Positions 1 to 8,619 of a stretch of DNA of 64,000 nucleotides are shown piece after piece. The notes under the pieces are model-generated. The model saw nothing but the letters and a program-made list of their open reading frames with translations, was not told the origin of the DNA and made no database searches. The translations under genes were made by a program, and so were the position numbers. The stretch is from positions 62,001 to 126,000 of the forward strand of contig CACVCF010000667.1 of assembly GCA_902729415.1 (NCBI GenBank). Reading direction: 5' to 3'. This DNA is from Terasakiella magnetica (lineage in GTDB: Bacteria > Pseudomonadota > Alphaproteobacteria > Rhodospirillales > Magnetospirillaceae). Position 1 is the first letter of the stretch. Each line of letters begins with the position of its first letter.

Positions 1-1527
1 CAGCTTGGAATAGCCCGCGATGTCGCAGAACATCATGCTGCGGATGACGCGGCCTTCCGCGACCTCCTCATCACCGTTCAGATCCAGTTCGGGGATCGAC
101 GGCATGGAATCGCCCGCCAGATCAGGGTGCTGCTGCAACAGGCTGTCCAGATCGATGATCCGAAGCTGCGAGATATCTTCCCACTGGTCGATGAAGTCGG
201 CGGCGCCGCCCACCAACGAGCCGGGCATCATGTCCCACACCGCCAGCAGATAAGGCGCCGTGCGCAGAAAGTTCGCCCGCAGCGTCGCCAATCCGTGCAG
301 GCATTGATTGGCGAAGCGGTACAGCATGCCGTGGCCGAGATAGCGTTCCTCGGTGGCATAGGTGACGGTATTGGCCAGCTTCAGCGCGTTGCGAAAGCGC
401 ATCTCCCAGCGCGAGCCGCCATAGCGCACGTTTTCGGCGATGAAGTCCTCGATGGCATAGGGCATCACCACGTTGACTTCGGCGCCGCGCTCCAGCATGG
501 CCTCGATGAACAGCAGGTCCGAGCCGCAAGCCGCCATGGAATAGCCCACCTGGGCTCCCAGTTCGTCCAGCGAGTGGGCAATTTCACCTCGAACCGCCGC
601 TTCCAGGTCCGGCGGAAAGTGGGGGCCTTCACCCGGCCGGTCCAGGGGATGGCCGGTGAACACCACCACGGTGGGCGGCTTGATGATATCAAAAACCCGG
701 GGAGGAACCTCCAGGCCGCCTTCCTGTAACAGCGCCAGTTGCTTCAAGGCCGAGACGATGATGCCGTAATGCACCCCTTCCAGGGTGCTGGCCCATTCGA
801 ACGAGGCGATGGCTTCGTCGGTCTCACCCAGCAGCAGATGGGCCGCCGCCAGGGTTGAGAGCAGGCCATAGCGCTCTTCCGGCGTCAGCGTCATCTCACT
901 TTCGGCGCAAGACAATTGGTCGCGGACTTTGCACGCCAAGTCGTGCGCGCCCTCGTGGTCGTTCAGCAGCCACGACGACACGGCGGCGTCGATGCCGTCG
1001 CGTGGGGCATGACCGATGTGGAAGGCGCGTAGATACAGGTCGCGGCAATGTTCAAGATCGCGGTGGCTGCCCGACGCCAGCCAGGCTTCGCGGAACACCC
1101 CCGCCAGAGCGGTGTAGGTCTCGGAATCAGCGGTGGCGACCAACTTCTTGCCACGGACCAGCTCGAAGGCCTCGGCCAGTTCGGCCATGGTGGCCAGGGT
1201 TTCCTTGCCCGCCGTCAGGGATAGCGCGTCAACCGCCTTTTTCAGGCTGGTGTGCAGACGATGGAATGGCCCCTCGTCGATCAGGATGACGTCGAGGACT
1301 GGTTGCAGCAGCTTGCGGGCCTCGTCCACCGCGCCGGTTTGCGACAGGGCGACCGCGCCGAAGATAACGAGCTTGAAGCTTTCGGGATAAAGTTTCAGTC
1401 CGGCCCGGGCAAAATCATGCGCGAGGAAGTTCTGCCCTTCCTCCAAAAGGTCACGGGCAGCACTTTCCCATTCGGCCTGGGTGCGGAGCGGGTTGGCCCC
1501 CGCACTAATGGATGTGGCTTCCGCCAA
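1..1527 (-). CDS. TPR-like / class III adenylate-guanylate cyclase, C-terminus beyond window
   Basis: The frame opens at a TTG (1527) directly after an in-frame TAG and with GGAAAAGG about 11 bases upstream. It runs off the left edge, so 509 residues are seen. The last visible residues, MMFCDIAGYSKL, are the opening strand of a class III nucleotide cyclase domain, with its metal-binding Asp; this family makes cAMP or cGMP. The first ~250 residues are helical and look like tetratricopeptide-type repeats. A following alpha/beta stretch (about 285-420) contains GYSMAACGSDLLFIEAM, as in other cyclases with TPR-type N-termini. No membrane segment or signal peptide is seen, so it is probably cytoplasmic. 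The rest of the catalytic domain lies outside the window, so activity cannot be judged. Confidence 0.8.
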   Translation of the reverse strand, partial: MAEATSISAGANPLRTQAEWESAARDLLEEGQNFLAHDFARAGLKLYPESFKLVIFGAVALSQTGAVDEARKLLQPVLDVILIDEGPFHRLHTSLKKAVDALSLTAGKETLATMAELAEAFELVRGKKLVATADSETYTALAGVFREAWLASGSHRDLEHCRDLYLRAFHIGHAPRDGIDAAVSSWLLNDHEGAHDLACKVRDQLSCAESEMTLTPEERYGLLSTLAAAHLLLGETDEAIASFEWASTLEGVHYGIIVSALKQLALLQEGGLEVPPRVFDIIKPPTVVVFTGHPLDRPGEGPHFPPDLEAAVRGEIAHSLDELGAQVGYSMAACGSDLLFIEAMLERGAEVNVVMPYAIEDFIAENVRYGGSRWEMRFRNALKLANTVTYATEERYLGHGMLYRFANQCLHGLATLRANFLRTAPYLLAVWDMMPGSLVGGAADFIDQWEDISQLRIIDLDSLLQQHPDLAGDSMPSIPELDLNGDEEVAEGRVIRSMMFCDIAGYSKL

Positions 1528-1689
1528 GGTCTAGCACACCTTTTCCAAGACTGATCCCCCTGTGTATCACGACCGGGGCGACCCCGGAAGGGGGCGTCCT
1601 TCAGTGGCCTACCGACGCCAACAGGCGGGTGGACGCTGGGGGCATCGGACTGTATTGTTTCGTTCTAAGTTTCATGAAAGGGGAGTTCC

Positions 1690-1899
1690 ATGATGAAGAA
1701 GGTTATCCTTACCCTTGGCACCGTTCTGTTGCTGGCCGGTTGCTCCGATGGCCGTTTCGAACCGTTCGGTGGTTTCCTTGACCCGGTGTGCATGCCTGAC
1801 GGCTCGGTTGCCTTCTATCAGGAAGCCGATGCCAACGGACAGTTGGGCGAGCCGCGCGCCAAGAAGGAAAACTGCTCCTGGAACAAGGCGAAGAAGTAA
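1690..1899 (+). CDS. Small lipoprotein, unknown function
   Basis: A 69-residue protein starting MMKKVILTLGTVLLLAGCSD. This is a lysine start, a short hydrophobic run and a lipobox LAGC with the lipidated Cys at residue 18, so it should be exported and anchored by lipid. The mature part is about 50 residues, hydrophilic, with two further cysteines. AAAGGGGAG lies just before the ATG pair at 1690/1693. A strong terminator follows within 25 bases, so it is probably transcribed alone. I do not recognise the family. Confidence 0.75.
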   Translation: MMKKVILTLGTVLLLAGCSDGRFEPFGGFLDPVCMPDGSVAFYQEADANGQLGEPRAKKENCSWNKAKK

Positions 1900-1920
1900 G
1901 CCGTTTGGCGCTATCTTCGG

Positions 1921-1949
1921 AAAAAAGGGGCCAGTCGGCCCCTTTTTTT
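1921..1949 (+). terminator. Rho-independent terminator after the small lipoprotein gene
   Basis: GGGGCC and GGCCCC arms (1927-1932 and 1937-1942) with an AGTC loop, preceded by six A and followed by seven T. The A/T flanks make it able to work on both strands, so it may also end the converging gene that stops at 1969. Confidence 0.85.
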
Positions 1950-1968
1950 ATGGTTCTGGCACAGCCTG

Positions 1969-2160
1969 CTAATTGGGTTTTGACCTAAGGCCATATTCGC
2001 TCAGTCGCTCGACCTGATTGAGCACCATCAGCGCCATATCCTGACCCCGCCAGTCGCCCCGCCGGGCCAAGTCCCTGGCCCGCGTCGCCGCCACTTCCAC
2101 GGCCTGACTTCCAAAATGAGCGATGATCGCTCGTGCTGTGCTTTCCAGATGCTCTTCCAT
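1969..2160 (-). CDS. Small helical hypothetical protein
   Basis: 63 residues, starting MEEHLESTARAI, with GGAGG eight bases before the ATG at 2160. The sequence is predicted almost entirely alpha-helical and charged, has no cysteine, no signal and no membrane segment. I do not recognise the family. It lies between two + strand units and converges on the lipoprotein gene. The good ribosome site and the lack of any overlapping gene favour a real gene. Confidence 0.65.
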   Translation of the reverse strand: MEEHLESTARAIIAHFGSQAVEVAATRARDLARRGDWRGQDMALMVLNQVERLSEYGLRSKPN

Positions 2161-2400
2161 CGGCGAACCCTCCAGATGGGAACATGTTTAGTACAAAAAA
2201 GTACAAAATGGAAACACAAAAGCTAATTCCCTGCATAGGGATCATGGGCCGAAGGTTGCCCGGTTGCCAGGGCTCATAGGTATTGGGAATAGGGGCTGGT
2301 AGGACCAGGGGGCGGCTCCCTATATATGTCACTGGATATGGCTGGAGTATGGGGTGCCTTTCCGCCGAGACCATTTGGGCCGTACGACCGAGAGGGCGTC

Positions 2401-3390
2401 ATGCAATTACGTTGGGGATTGGTTGGAGTGGTAATGGCGGCTATCGCCGCTATTGCTGCCTATCTGATGGGGGGATTGTGGGAGCGCCATATTTTAATCG
2501 CGGTCATCAATCACGCCCCGATCGCCGACGCCTCGTTTGCCGGGTTCAAGCGTGGGCTGGAAGATTTGGGCTATAATCCCTCACGGGTGAGCTATGCCTA
2601 TGCCGGTCCCTTGCCGGTGGGGGCGTTGGAGGCTGAGGCCCGACGCCTGGTGGCGCTCAAGCCAGATCTGCTGCTCAGCCTGTCTTCGCCGGCGGCCAAG
2701 GCGATCTTGGCCGCCCGCCAGGGAACGACGATGCCTTTGGTTTTCGCACCGGCCAGCGACCCCGTGGCCGCCGGCCTGGTGGATACTCTCAGCCATCCTG
2801 GCCGCAATGCCACCGGGGTGACCTTCGGTATCCAAGAGCCGGTGCGGCTGCAATGGCTGAAAACCGTGATGCCGTCGATCCGTACCCTTCTGGTTCCCTA
2901 TAATCCAGACGATATCAGCCCCAAGGCCTCGGTGGAGAAACTGAAGAAGGCGGCCGACGACATGGGAATCCGTCTCGATCTTCGGCATACGCGCAATGCG
3001 GAGGAATTGGAGGCGCTTCTGGCCGCCATCCCCCAGGATATCGACGCCGTCTTCGTGCCGGTGGACGCCCTGATTGCCTCGCAATTGCCGCGCATCATCA
3101 AGGCGACCATGCCCCGGCGTATTCCGGTAACCGTTCCCACCCGTGCGGAAGTGGCGGGCGGGGCCTTGATGTCCTACGGGTTGGACCTGCGGGACTTGGG
3201 ACGTCAAGCCGCCCGTTTGGCGGCGCAAATTCTAGCAGGAGCATCGGCGGGCGATCTGCCGGTGGAAACAGCCGAGTTCCATCTGATTATCAATATGGAT
3301 ACGGCGCGGAAACTTAATTTGACTATTGACGACCATCTGTTGCGTCAGGCCGAGATCATTCGTGTGACGGAGGCCGCCAGTGTCCCGTAG
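2401..3390 (+). CDS. ABC-type periplasmic substrate-binding protein (ABC_sub_bind family)
   Basis: 329 residues from the ATG at 2401, which follows GAGAGGG and places a hydrophobic segment (about 5-26) at the very N-terminus as an uncleaved anchor or signal. An upstream in-frame ATG (2326) would bury that segment. The body matches the ABC_sub_bind family (PF04392 type): a VINHAPIADASFAGF-like first strand, VFAPASDPVAAGLV, and a C-terminal part with YGLDLRDLGRQAA. Such proteins normally feed an ABC permease, but none is nearby. The stop overlaps the start of the Cache-GGDEF-EAL gene by 11 bases, so the two are translationally coupled. The inferred role is ligand sensing for that partner rather than uptake. 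Confidence 0.85.
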   Translation: MQLRWGLVGVVMAAIAAIAAYLMGGLWERHILIAVINHAPIADASFAGFKRGLEDLGYNPSRVSYAYAGPLPVGALEAEARRLVALKPDLLLSLSSPAAKAILAARQGTTMPLVFAPASDPVAAGLVDTLSHPGRNATGVTFGIQEPVRLQWLKTVMPSIRTLLVPYNPDDISPKASVEKLKKAADDMGIRLDLRHTRNAEELEALLAAIPQDIDAVFVPVDALIASQLPRIIKATMPRRIPVTVPTRAEVAGGALMSYGLDLRDLGRQAARLAAQILAGASAGDLPVETAEFHLIINMDTARKLNLTIDDHLLRQAEIIRVTEAASVP

Positions 3391-6136
3391 CCTCCAGTAC
3401 AAACTGTCCGCAGCCTTTCTCGGGCTGGCGGTTCTGCCGTTGCTTCTGGCCGGGGTGGCGCTGTTGATTACCACCTACCATCTGCAACAGCGACAGACTC
3501 AGGCGATCCAGCATCAGGTCGGGCGCGGCATTATAGCCGAGTTCCGCAATTTTCTCGGCACGCTGAGCCTGGAGATCGAAGAACCTGTGCGCCAGCACGG
3601 ACTGGCTGGTCTGGATGCAGTGGGGCGCCAGGCTCTGGTCAACGATCTGGTGGCGTTCGAGCCCATGTTCGTGGATGCGTCCATCTTGGACGGGCGCGGC
3701 AATATCCTGGCCCGAGCCAGCCGTTTCAAGGCCCAGGCCCGGGACGAGGCGCTTTATTCCCAGGCCGCCTTGCCGGAAGTGTCGGCAGCCATGACGTCGC
3801 AGATGACAGCCCTGGGGCAGGTCCGCTATGACCCCGCCACTAACGAACCGGTTTTGGGTATCGCCGTGCCCTCGCTGGCCCCCGCCACCGGTGAGGTCGA
3901 GGGTCTGGTTCTGGTCCAGGCCCGATTCCGCCGTATCTGGGACATTATCTCGGTACCCCAGCCGGGGCTGCCCGATATCTCCGCCTATGTGGTCGATCAT
4001 CTTGGCCAAGTGATCGCCCATCGCAATCCTTCCGTGGTTCTGGCCAACACCAAGGTGCTGCCCGTCCATGCCGATGGCATCGGGCGCGGGCTGGACGGCG
4101 GTCTGGTCTATGCCACCAGCGGCGCGGTGGTGGTGGGCAACAGCCGCTTCGTGGTGATCGTGGAGCAACCGCTGATCTCGGCCTTGCGCCTTCCCCTGGG
4201 GACCGCTGGGATCGTCGGTCTGGTGGTGATCTTCGCCGGTTTTGGTGCTTGGTTTTTAGTACTTTACTCCCGCCGGGCCATCATGGCGCCCGTCAACAAT
4301 CTGGCTACGGCGGTCAGGGGCGTGGAAAAAGGTGATCTGTCATGCCGCGCCGCGGTGGGGAGCGACGATGAGCTGGGAAGTCTGGCGCAATCCTTCAACG
4401 CCATGACCGCACGAATTGAGATCCTGCTGTCCAGCCTGACCGAGTCGGAGGAAAAATTCCGTCTTGTGGCGGAAAGCACCGCCGATGCTCTGGTGGTCAT
4501 CGACGACAATGGCGTTATCGTGTCGTGGAATCACAGCGCCCAGAGGATCTTCCACTATCAGGCCGATGAGGTGATCGGGCAGAACATCTCGTTGCTGATG
4601 CCCCAGCATATCCGTCGCCAGCATGATTCCATACTGTCTCATCTTCAATCCATCGTTACTCCGGGGGCCATCCGCAGCGAACCGCGCGAACAGCCCGCCC
4701 AGCGCAAGGACGGCAGCTTGTTCCCCTGCGAGGTGTCGCTGGCCACCTTTGTCTATCAGGGCCGACGGTTCTATTCCGGCATCGTGCGCGACATCACCGC
4801 CCGTAAGGAGGCCGAGTCCAACATTCGCTTCCTCGCCCGCCACGATTCCCTGACCGGATTGGCCAATCGTGTGGTTCTGCACGAGCGGCTTGATGTGGAA
4901 TTGCGCCACGCGGATTCCGATCACCAGATTTGCATCTTGTTCATTGACCTCGATAACTTCAAATATATCAATGATATCCTTGGGCACAGCTTTGGTGACA
5001 AGCTGCTGCGTCAGGTGGCTGACCGGCTGCGCACCATCGAAGGCGGCAAGAACACCATCTGCCGCCATGGCGGCGACGAATTTATTTTGCTGGCCCCTGC
5101 TATCCGCGACCGCGCCGAGGCGGCGGACTTGGCCGAGCGCATCCTGGCCATGATGGTTGATTCCTTCCAGATCGAAGGTCAGATGATCGAGGTCGGCTGT
5201 ACCATCGGCATCACCATGGGACCGGAAGACGGCGATGACGCAGAGACCCTGATCCGCAAGGCCGATATCGCCATGTACCAGGCCAAGGCGCGCGGGCGGT
5301 TGGGCTATCAGATGTTCACTCCGGCCATGGACGAACTGCTGGCCGACCGGCGGCGGCTGGAGGCGCGGCTGCGGCGCGCCATCAAGGCGGGCGAGATCAG
5401 CATTCACCTCCAACCGAAATTTTCCTTCGATCCCAGCCGCGTCGTTGGCTTCGAGGCTCTGGTGCGCTGGCACAGCCGCGAATTCGGAACTGTGCCGCCG
5501 GGGCAGTTCATCCCGGTGGCCGAGGAGGCTGGCATAATCGGCGCCATCGGCCTGGTGGTGCTGACCGAGGTGCTGGCGACCTTGCGGCGTTGGCGGCAGG
5601 AGGGGCGTCAGGCTTTGCCGGTGGCGGTCAATCTGTCGGCGGTGCAATTGCGCAATCCCAATTTGGTAGCCGAGATCAAGGCGCTACTGGAGGAGTACGA
5701 TCTCCCCGCCGGGTTGCTTGAATTGGAGCTGACCGAAAGCATGCTGATGGGAGACGTGGCAAGCGTCCGCGATATCATGATGCGGCTGAAGGATCTGGGT
5801 ATCAAACTCAGCATCGACGATTTCGGCACTGGCTATTCCAGCCTCAGCTATCTTAAAAGTTTTCCGCTTGATGTACTGAAGATCGACCGCTCCTTCGTCA
5901 TTGATCTTCCCCATGACCGGGAAGGTGCAGCCATCTGCCTTGCCATCATCAACATGGCCAAGGCATTGTCGCTGGAGGTGGTGGCGGAAGGGGTGGAGAG
6001 CGAAGAGCAGCACCGCTTCCTTCATGCCAATGGCTGCGACTATGCCCAGGGCTTTCTGCTGGGCCGTCCGATGCCGGTGGAGCAGGCCGAGCGCCTGCTT
6101 GACATGGCTTCGGCCCCGCTTGACCCCGCTCCCTGA
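3380..6136 (+). CDS. Membrane Cache-HAMP-PAS-GGDEF-EAL protein (c-di-GMP turnover)
   Basis: 918 residues from a GTG with GGAGG upstream, overlapping the binding-protein gene. Order: transmembrane helix (about 10-33), periplasmic Cache-like sensor (about 35-270), second helix (about 275-298), HAMP, PAS (about 355-475), GGDEF and EAL. The cyclase motif is intact (RHGGDEF, GGDEF at 564-568), but no RxxD inhibitory site is seen at the usual place before it. The phosphodiesterase domain has EAL (692-694), LTES, DDFGTGYSS and AEGVE, so both activities could be present. It should make or break cyclic di-GMP at the inner membrane. The coupled periplasmic binding protein is the likely source of the input signal. 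Confidence 0.93.
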   Translation: MSRSLQYKLSAAFLGLAVLPLLLAGVALLITTYHLQQRQTQAIQHQVGRGIIAEFRNFLGTLSLEIEEPVRQHGLAGLDAVGRQALVNDLVAFEPMFVDASILDGRGNILARASRFKAQARDEALYSQAALPEVSAAMTSQMTALGQVRYDPATNEPVLGIAVPSLAPATGEVEGLVLVQARFRRIWDIISVPQPGLPDISAYVVDHLGQVIAHRNPSVVLANTKVLPVHADGIGRGLDGGLVYATSGAVVVGNSRFVVIVEQPLISALRLPLGTAGIVGLVVIFAGFGAWFLVLYSRRAIMAPVNNLATAVRGVEKGDLSCRAAVGSDDELGSLAQSFNAMTARIEILLSSLTESEEKFRLVAESTADALVVIDDNGVIVSWNHSAQRIFHYQADEVIGQNISLLMPQHIRRQHDSILSHLQSIVTPGAIRSEPREQPAQRKDGSLFPCEVSLATFVYQGRRFYSGIVRDITARKEAESNIRFLARHDSLTGLANRVVLHERLDVELRHADSDHQICILFIDLDNFKYINDILGHSFGDKLLRQVADRLRTIEGGKNTICRHGGDEFILLAPAIRDRAEAADLAERILAMMVDSFQIEGQMIEVGCTIGITMGPEDGDDAETLIRKADIAMYQAKARGRLGYQMFTPAMDELLADRRRLEARLRRAIKAGEISIHLQPKFSFDPSRVVGFEALVRWHSREFGTVPPGQFIPVAEEAGIIGAIGLVVLTEVLATLRRWRQEGRQALPVAVNLSAVQLRNPNLVAEIKALLEEYDLPAGLLELELTESMLMGDVASVRDIMMRLKDLGIKLSIDDFGTGYSSLSYLKSFPLDVLKIDRSFVIDLPHDREGAAICLAIINMAKALSLEVVAEGVESEEQHRFLHANGCDYAQGFLLGRPMPVEQAERLLDMASAPLDPAP

Positions 6137-6170
6137 CGAACTTTGCATAACAGGTATGTTTATGGCACGG

Positions 6171-6209
6171 TTGCGCCCTTTCGCGATCTCTTATATTAGA
6201 TATATCTAA
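6171..6209 (+). promoter_or_regulatory. Promoter with 14-bp palindromic operator before the AhpD/YedE operon
   Basis: TTAGATATATCTAA at 6196-6209 is a perfect 14-bp palindrome in an AT-rich patch. A possible -35 (TTGCGC, 6171) lies 17 bases before a -10-like TATTAG (6194-6199), so the palindrome would overlap the -10, a repressor position. ArsR-family sulfide/redox repressors of the BigR/SqrR group control YeeE/YedE genes from AT-rich palindromes overlapping the promoter. Assignment to that group is inference. Confidence 0.5.
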
Positions 6210-6240
6210 CATTTAATCATCACGCTGAACGAGGAATGCG

Positions 6241-6600
6241 ATGCTCAAGGATTGGAACGAACTGGCCGGTGGTTTGTCGAAGATGCTCGGCCAGGTCCGT
6301 GGCGGCACCCCGGATACCATGAAGGCGTTTTCCGCCATGGCCAAGGCCGCCACCGCTGAGGGTGCGCTCGACACCAAGACCAAGGAACTGATCGCGCTGG
6401 CGCTGGGTATCGCCGCGCGCTGCGATGGCTGTCTGGCCTTCCACGCCAAGGCGGTGGTGGAGTTGGGCGGTACCCGCGAGGAGGTCATGGAGACCATCGG
6501 CATGTCGGTCTATATGGGCGGCGGCCCGTCGCTGATGTATGGCGCTCTGGCTCTTGAAGCCTATGACCAGTTCGTGGGTTTGAAAACGGCGGCCGAGTGA
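6241..6600 (+). CDS. AhpD-like carboxymuconolactone decarboxylase family protein
   Basis: 119 residues. The motif RCDGCLAFHAKAV carries the CxxC and His of the AhpD-type peroxidase/disulfide reductase fold, and GGTREEVMETIGMSVYMGG is typical of the small single-domain members. GAGGAATGCG precedes the ATG. These proteins act in the cytoplasm as thiol-disulfide or peroxide-reducing enzymes; the true substrate is unknown. Its stop overlaps the start of the first YedE-type gene, and the three genes behind the 6196 palindrome form one operon. This links it to sulfur or thiol handling by context. Confidence 0.88.
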   Translation: MLKDWNELAGGLSKMLGQVRGGTPDTMKAFSAMAKAATAEGALDTKTKELIALALGIAARCDGCLAFHAKAVVELGGTREEVMETIGMSVYMGGGPSLMYGALALEAYDQFVGLKTAAE

Positions 6601-7019
6601 TGACGGTAGTATCTCTAACCCCTCTGGACTGGCTGCTGTCCTTTTCCGGCGGCATCCTGATTGGTCTCGCCGCCGGAATCATGATGCTGGCGGCGGGGCA
6701 GGTCGCCGGGATCAGTGGGATCTTTCAGAAGGCGTTGTCCGGCCGGGGCGAGGCGGTGGTGTTTCTGCTGGGACTGCCGCTCGGTGCCGGGGCGGTTTCG
6801 GGTATCATGGGCATGGCCACTCCCGAAGCCTTCGCCGCGCCGTGGCGGCTGGTTCTGGCCGGCCTGCTGGTCGGAGCCGGATCTTACCTCGCCAATGGCT
6901 GCACCAGTGGTCACGCTGTCTGCGGCCTTGCCCGCTTCTCCAAGCGCTCGTTGGTGGCGACCATCGTGTTCATCTCGACGGGGATGGCCGTGGTCGCCGT
7001 GGTGGGAGGGGTGTCGTGA
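6600..7019 (+). CDS. YeeE/YedE family membrane protein, first half-type (DUF395)
   Basis: 139 residues from the ATG at 6600, which shares one base with the previous stop; a GTG three bases earlier is also possible. Four hydrophobic helices are visible. The family signature is clear: GGILIGLAAGIMML near the start and SYLANGCTSGHAVCGLAR, where the conserved Cys of the channel sits. Family members (YeeE/TsuA) move thiosulfate or other sulfur species across the inner membrane. This is the shorter half-size type and is paired with a second half-size protein directly downstream. Confidence 0.9.
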   Translation: MTVVSLTPLDWLLSFSGGILIGLAAGIMMLAAGQVAGISGIFQKALSGRGEAVVFLLGLPLGAGAVSGIMGMATPEAFAAPWRLVLAGLLVGAGSYLANGCTSGHAVCGLARFSKRSLVATIVFISTGMAVVAVVGGVS

Positions 7020-7429
7020 TGCCGCGGATTGTTCTGTTCTTGCTGTCGGGTATCATCTTTGGTGCCGGGCTTGCCTTGTCCCAGATGATCGATCCCGCCA
7101 GGGTGGTGGGCTTCCTTGATCTGGGCGGGCGCTGGAACCCGGCGCTGGTTGCCACCATGGCGGGCGCCGTCTGCACCACTGCGTTGTTTTACTGGTTGGC
7201 TCGGCGCCGTGCCGCGCCGCTGCTGGGAGGCGATTGCCTCGCTCCAATGCCGACCCGCATTGACACCAAGTTGGTGGCCGGTGCAGCGATTTTCGGCGCG
7301 GGATGGGGGTTGGCGGGGATTTGCCCCGCGCCAGCCATCGCTGTCTCAGTGCTTAATCCTGCGGCTTTGTTGTTTCTGGGCGGATTCGCCGCAGCGATGG
7401 TGATCATGCGGCGGTTGAACCGCCGCTAG
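7019..7429 (+). CDS. YeeE/YedE family membrane protein, second half-type (DUF6691)
   Basis: 136 residues from the ATG at 7019, overlapping the previous TGA (ATGA-type coupling). It has four hydrophobic helices and the family motifs GIIFGAGLALSQMIDPARV and GAGWGLAGICPAPA, with one conserved Cys. It probably pairs with the preceding protein to form a complete sulfur-compound channel. Its stop codon lies inside the left arm of a long hairpin repeat. Confidence 0.9.
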   Translation: MPRIVLFLLSGIIFGAGLALSQMIDPARVVGFLDLGGRWNPALVATMAGAVCTTALFYWLARRRAAPLLGGDCLAPMPTRIDTKLVAGAAIFGAGWGLAGICPAPAIAVSVLNPAALLFLGGFAAAMVIMRRLNRR

Positions 7430-7493
7430 AGTGCTTCAGGTTTAGCCTGAAGCACTCTAGGATTCGGTGTGTACGAAAAAGCTCCGCTTTTTC
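7426..7493. repeat. Two adjacent hairpins, possible intergenic repeat and terminator
   Basis: The first hairpin has perfect 15-base arms (7426-7440 and 7446-7460) around a 5-base loop. The second has 8-base arms GAAAAAGC/GCTTTTTC (7475-7482, 7486-7493) around TCC. No long T tract follows. The first arm includes the stop codon of the YedE-type gene. The pair could end transcription from both sides, or be a dispersed REP-like element. No second copy was found in this window. Confidence 0.6.
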
Positions 7494-7552
7494 AGGGCTC
7501 AAGCGCCGCTCGGGCTCAAGGATTTCCCGATTCAGCTTAAATGCGAAAAACC

Positions 7553-8470
7553 CTAACGCGCCGTGTAGGTCGAGGTGATTTTACGTCCCGACTGGGATAG
7601 GGCCTCGACCTCACCGAAACCCAGCTTGCTGGGGCGGCTCTTCAACTCGTGACAATGGCTGAGGAAGGCGTCGATGCTGTCGGTGGCGTGACCGAGGAAT
7701 TTGCGGACCCGCAACGACAGTTCCTCGGTGACGCTTTCCAACTTGGCAAGGCTGCGGAACGAGGATTCCGGCGTCATGGTGCTGTCGCGCATGCTGACGG
7801 TCAGGGCGTTGCATTCCCATTCCAAGGTGGCGGCAAGGCGTTTGATCCGCTCCACCGCGATGGTCTGGATAGCGTCATGCTTCTGGCGGTCATAACGGTC
7901 CAGCGGTACTCCTGTTCCCCGTGATCGGACCGGGTTGGGAACCTGGAATTGGGTCGCCGAGGTGGCGCCGGGTCTGGCACCGCTGCGGCGGTCGGGGCCG
8001 ATATAATCGTGGGTGACCACGAAGGGCTTGCGCCGCTCCACCAGCACTCTGAGGCGGTTCATCAGCTGATCGGGCGCGAAGGGAATCAGCAGCAGATCGT
8101 CGGGGCCGGAATCGATGGCGGCCCGCACCTTGGGCTCTTCCCGCGATGACAGCAGCATTACCGTCAGAATGAAGGGATCGCGCCCCAATTGCCCGGTGCG
8201 CAATTCACGCAGGATATAGCTGGAATCGTTGGCTTCGATCTCCTGGTTCAGCACCAGGAAATGGTGGTCGCCTTCCTCGCAGGCTTTGTGGGCGGCTAGG
8301 AAGGTGTTGGCTTCTATGATGTCGCGGATACCGACATTATTGAGCGCCAGCCGGATACCCTGGCGGATGATACCGCTGGGCTCGCAGACAAGAGCCTTCA
8401 CCTTGGATAGATCCAAGGCGGCAAATGTTGGGGCGATATTGGGCAGGGGAGCGGCCATACCTGTCTTCAA
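7553..8470 (-). CDS. Pseudo-receiver regulator with conserved C-terminal helical domain
   Basis: 305 residues. Residues 22-145 fold like a response-regulator receiver (VKALVCEPSGIIRQGIRLAL at the start). The phosphorylated Asp position reads LVLNQE (Asn75), and the conserved Lys before the last helix reads LLIPFAP (Ile129), so normal phosphotransfer is not expected. After a linker with YIGPDRRSG comes a helical region (about 205-305) without a DNA-binding or enzymatic motif I can name. A paralogue at 29834-30756 has the same layout but is broken. The gene stands alone with an FNR-type site about 150 bases upstream. It may be a regulatory adaptor; function is unknown. Confidence 0.8.
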   Translation of the reverse strand: MKTGMAAPLPNIAPTFAALDLSKVKALVCEPSGIIRQGIRLALNNVGIRDIIEANTFLAAHKACEEGDHHFLVLNQEIEANDSSYILRELRTGQLGRDPFILTVMLLSSREEPKVRAAIDSGPDDLLLIPFAPDQLMNRLRVLVERRKPFVVTHDYIGPDRRSGARPGATSATQFQVPNPVRSRGTGVPLDRYDRQKHDAIQTIAVERIKRLAATLEWECNALTVSMRDSTMTPESSFRSLAKLESVTEELSLRVRKFLGHATDSIDAFLSHCHELKSRPSKLGFGEVEALSQSGRKITSTYTAR

Positions 8471-8619
8471 AGGTGGAAAGTGTGATTCGTCTGATTGCCC
8501 GGTTGGACTGTCCCCAACAAATCCCGCCGTCGCAGGGAAGGGTTTAGATGGATTCGCCCCCTGAAAGCAATACCTCGGTATGCATGATTTCTTTTATAAC
8601 AAGGTGCAGCCGCTTGAAT

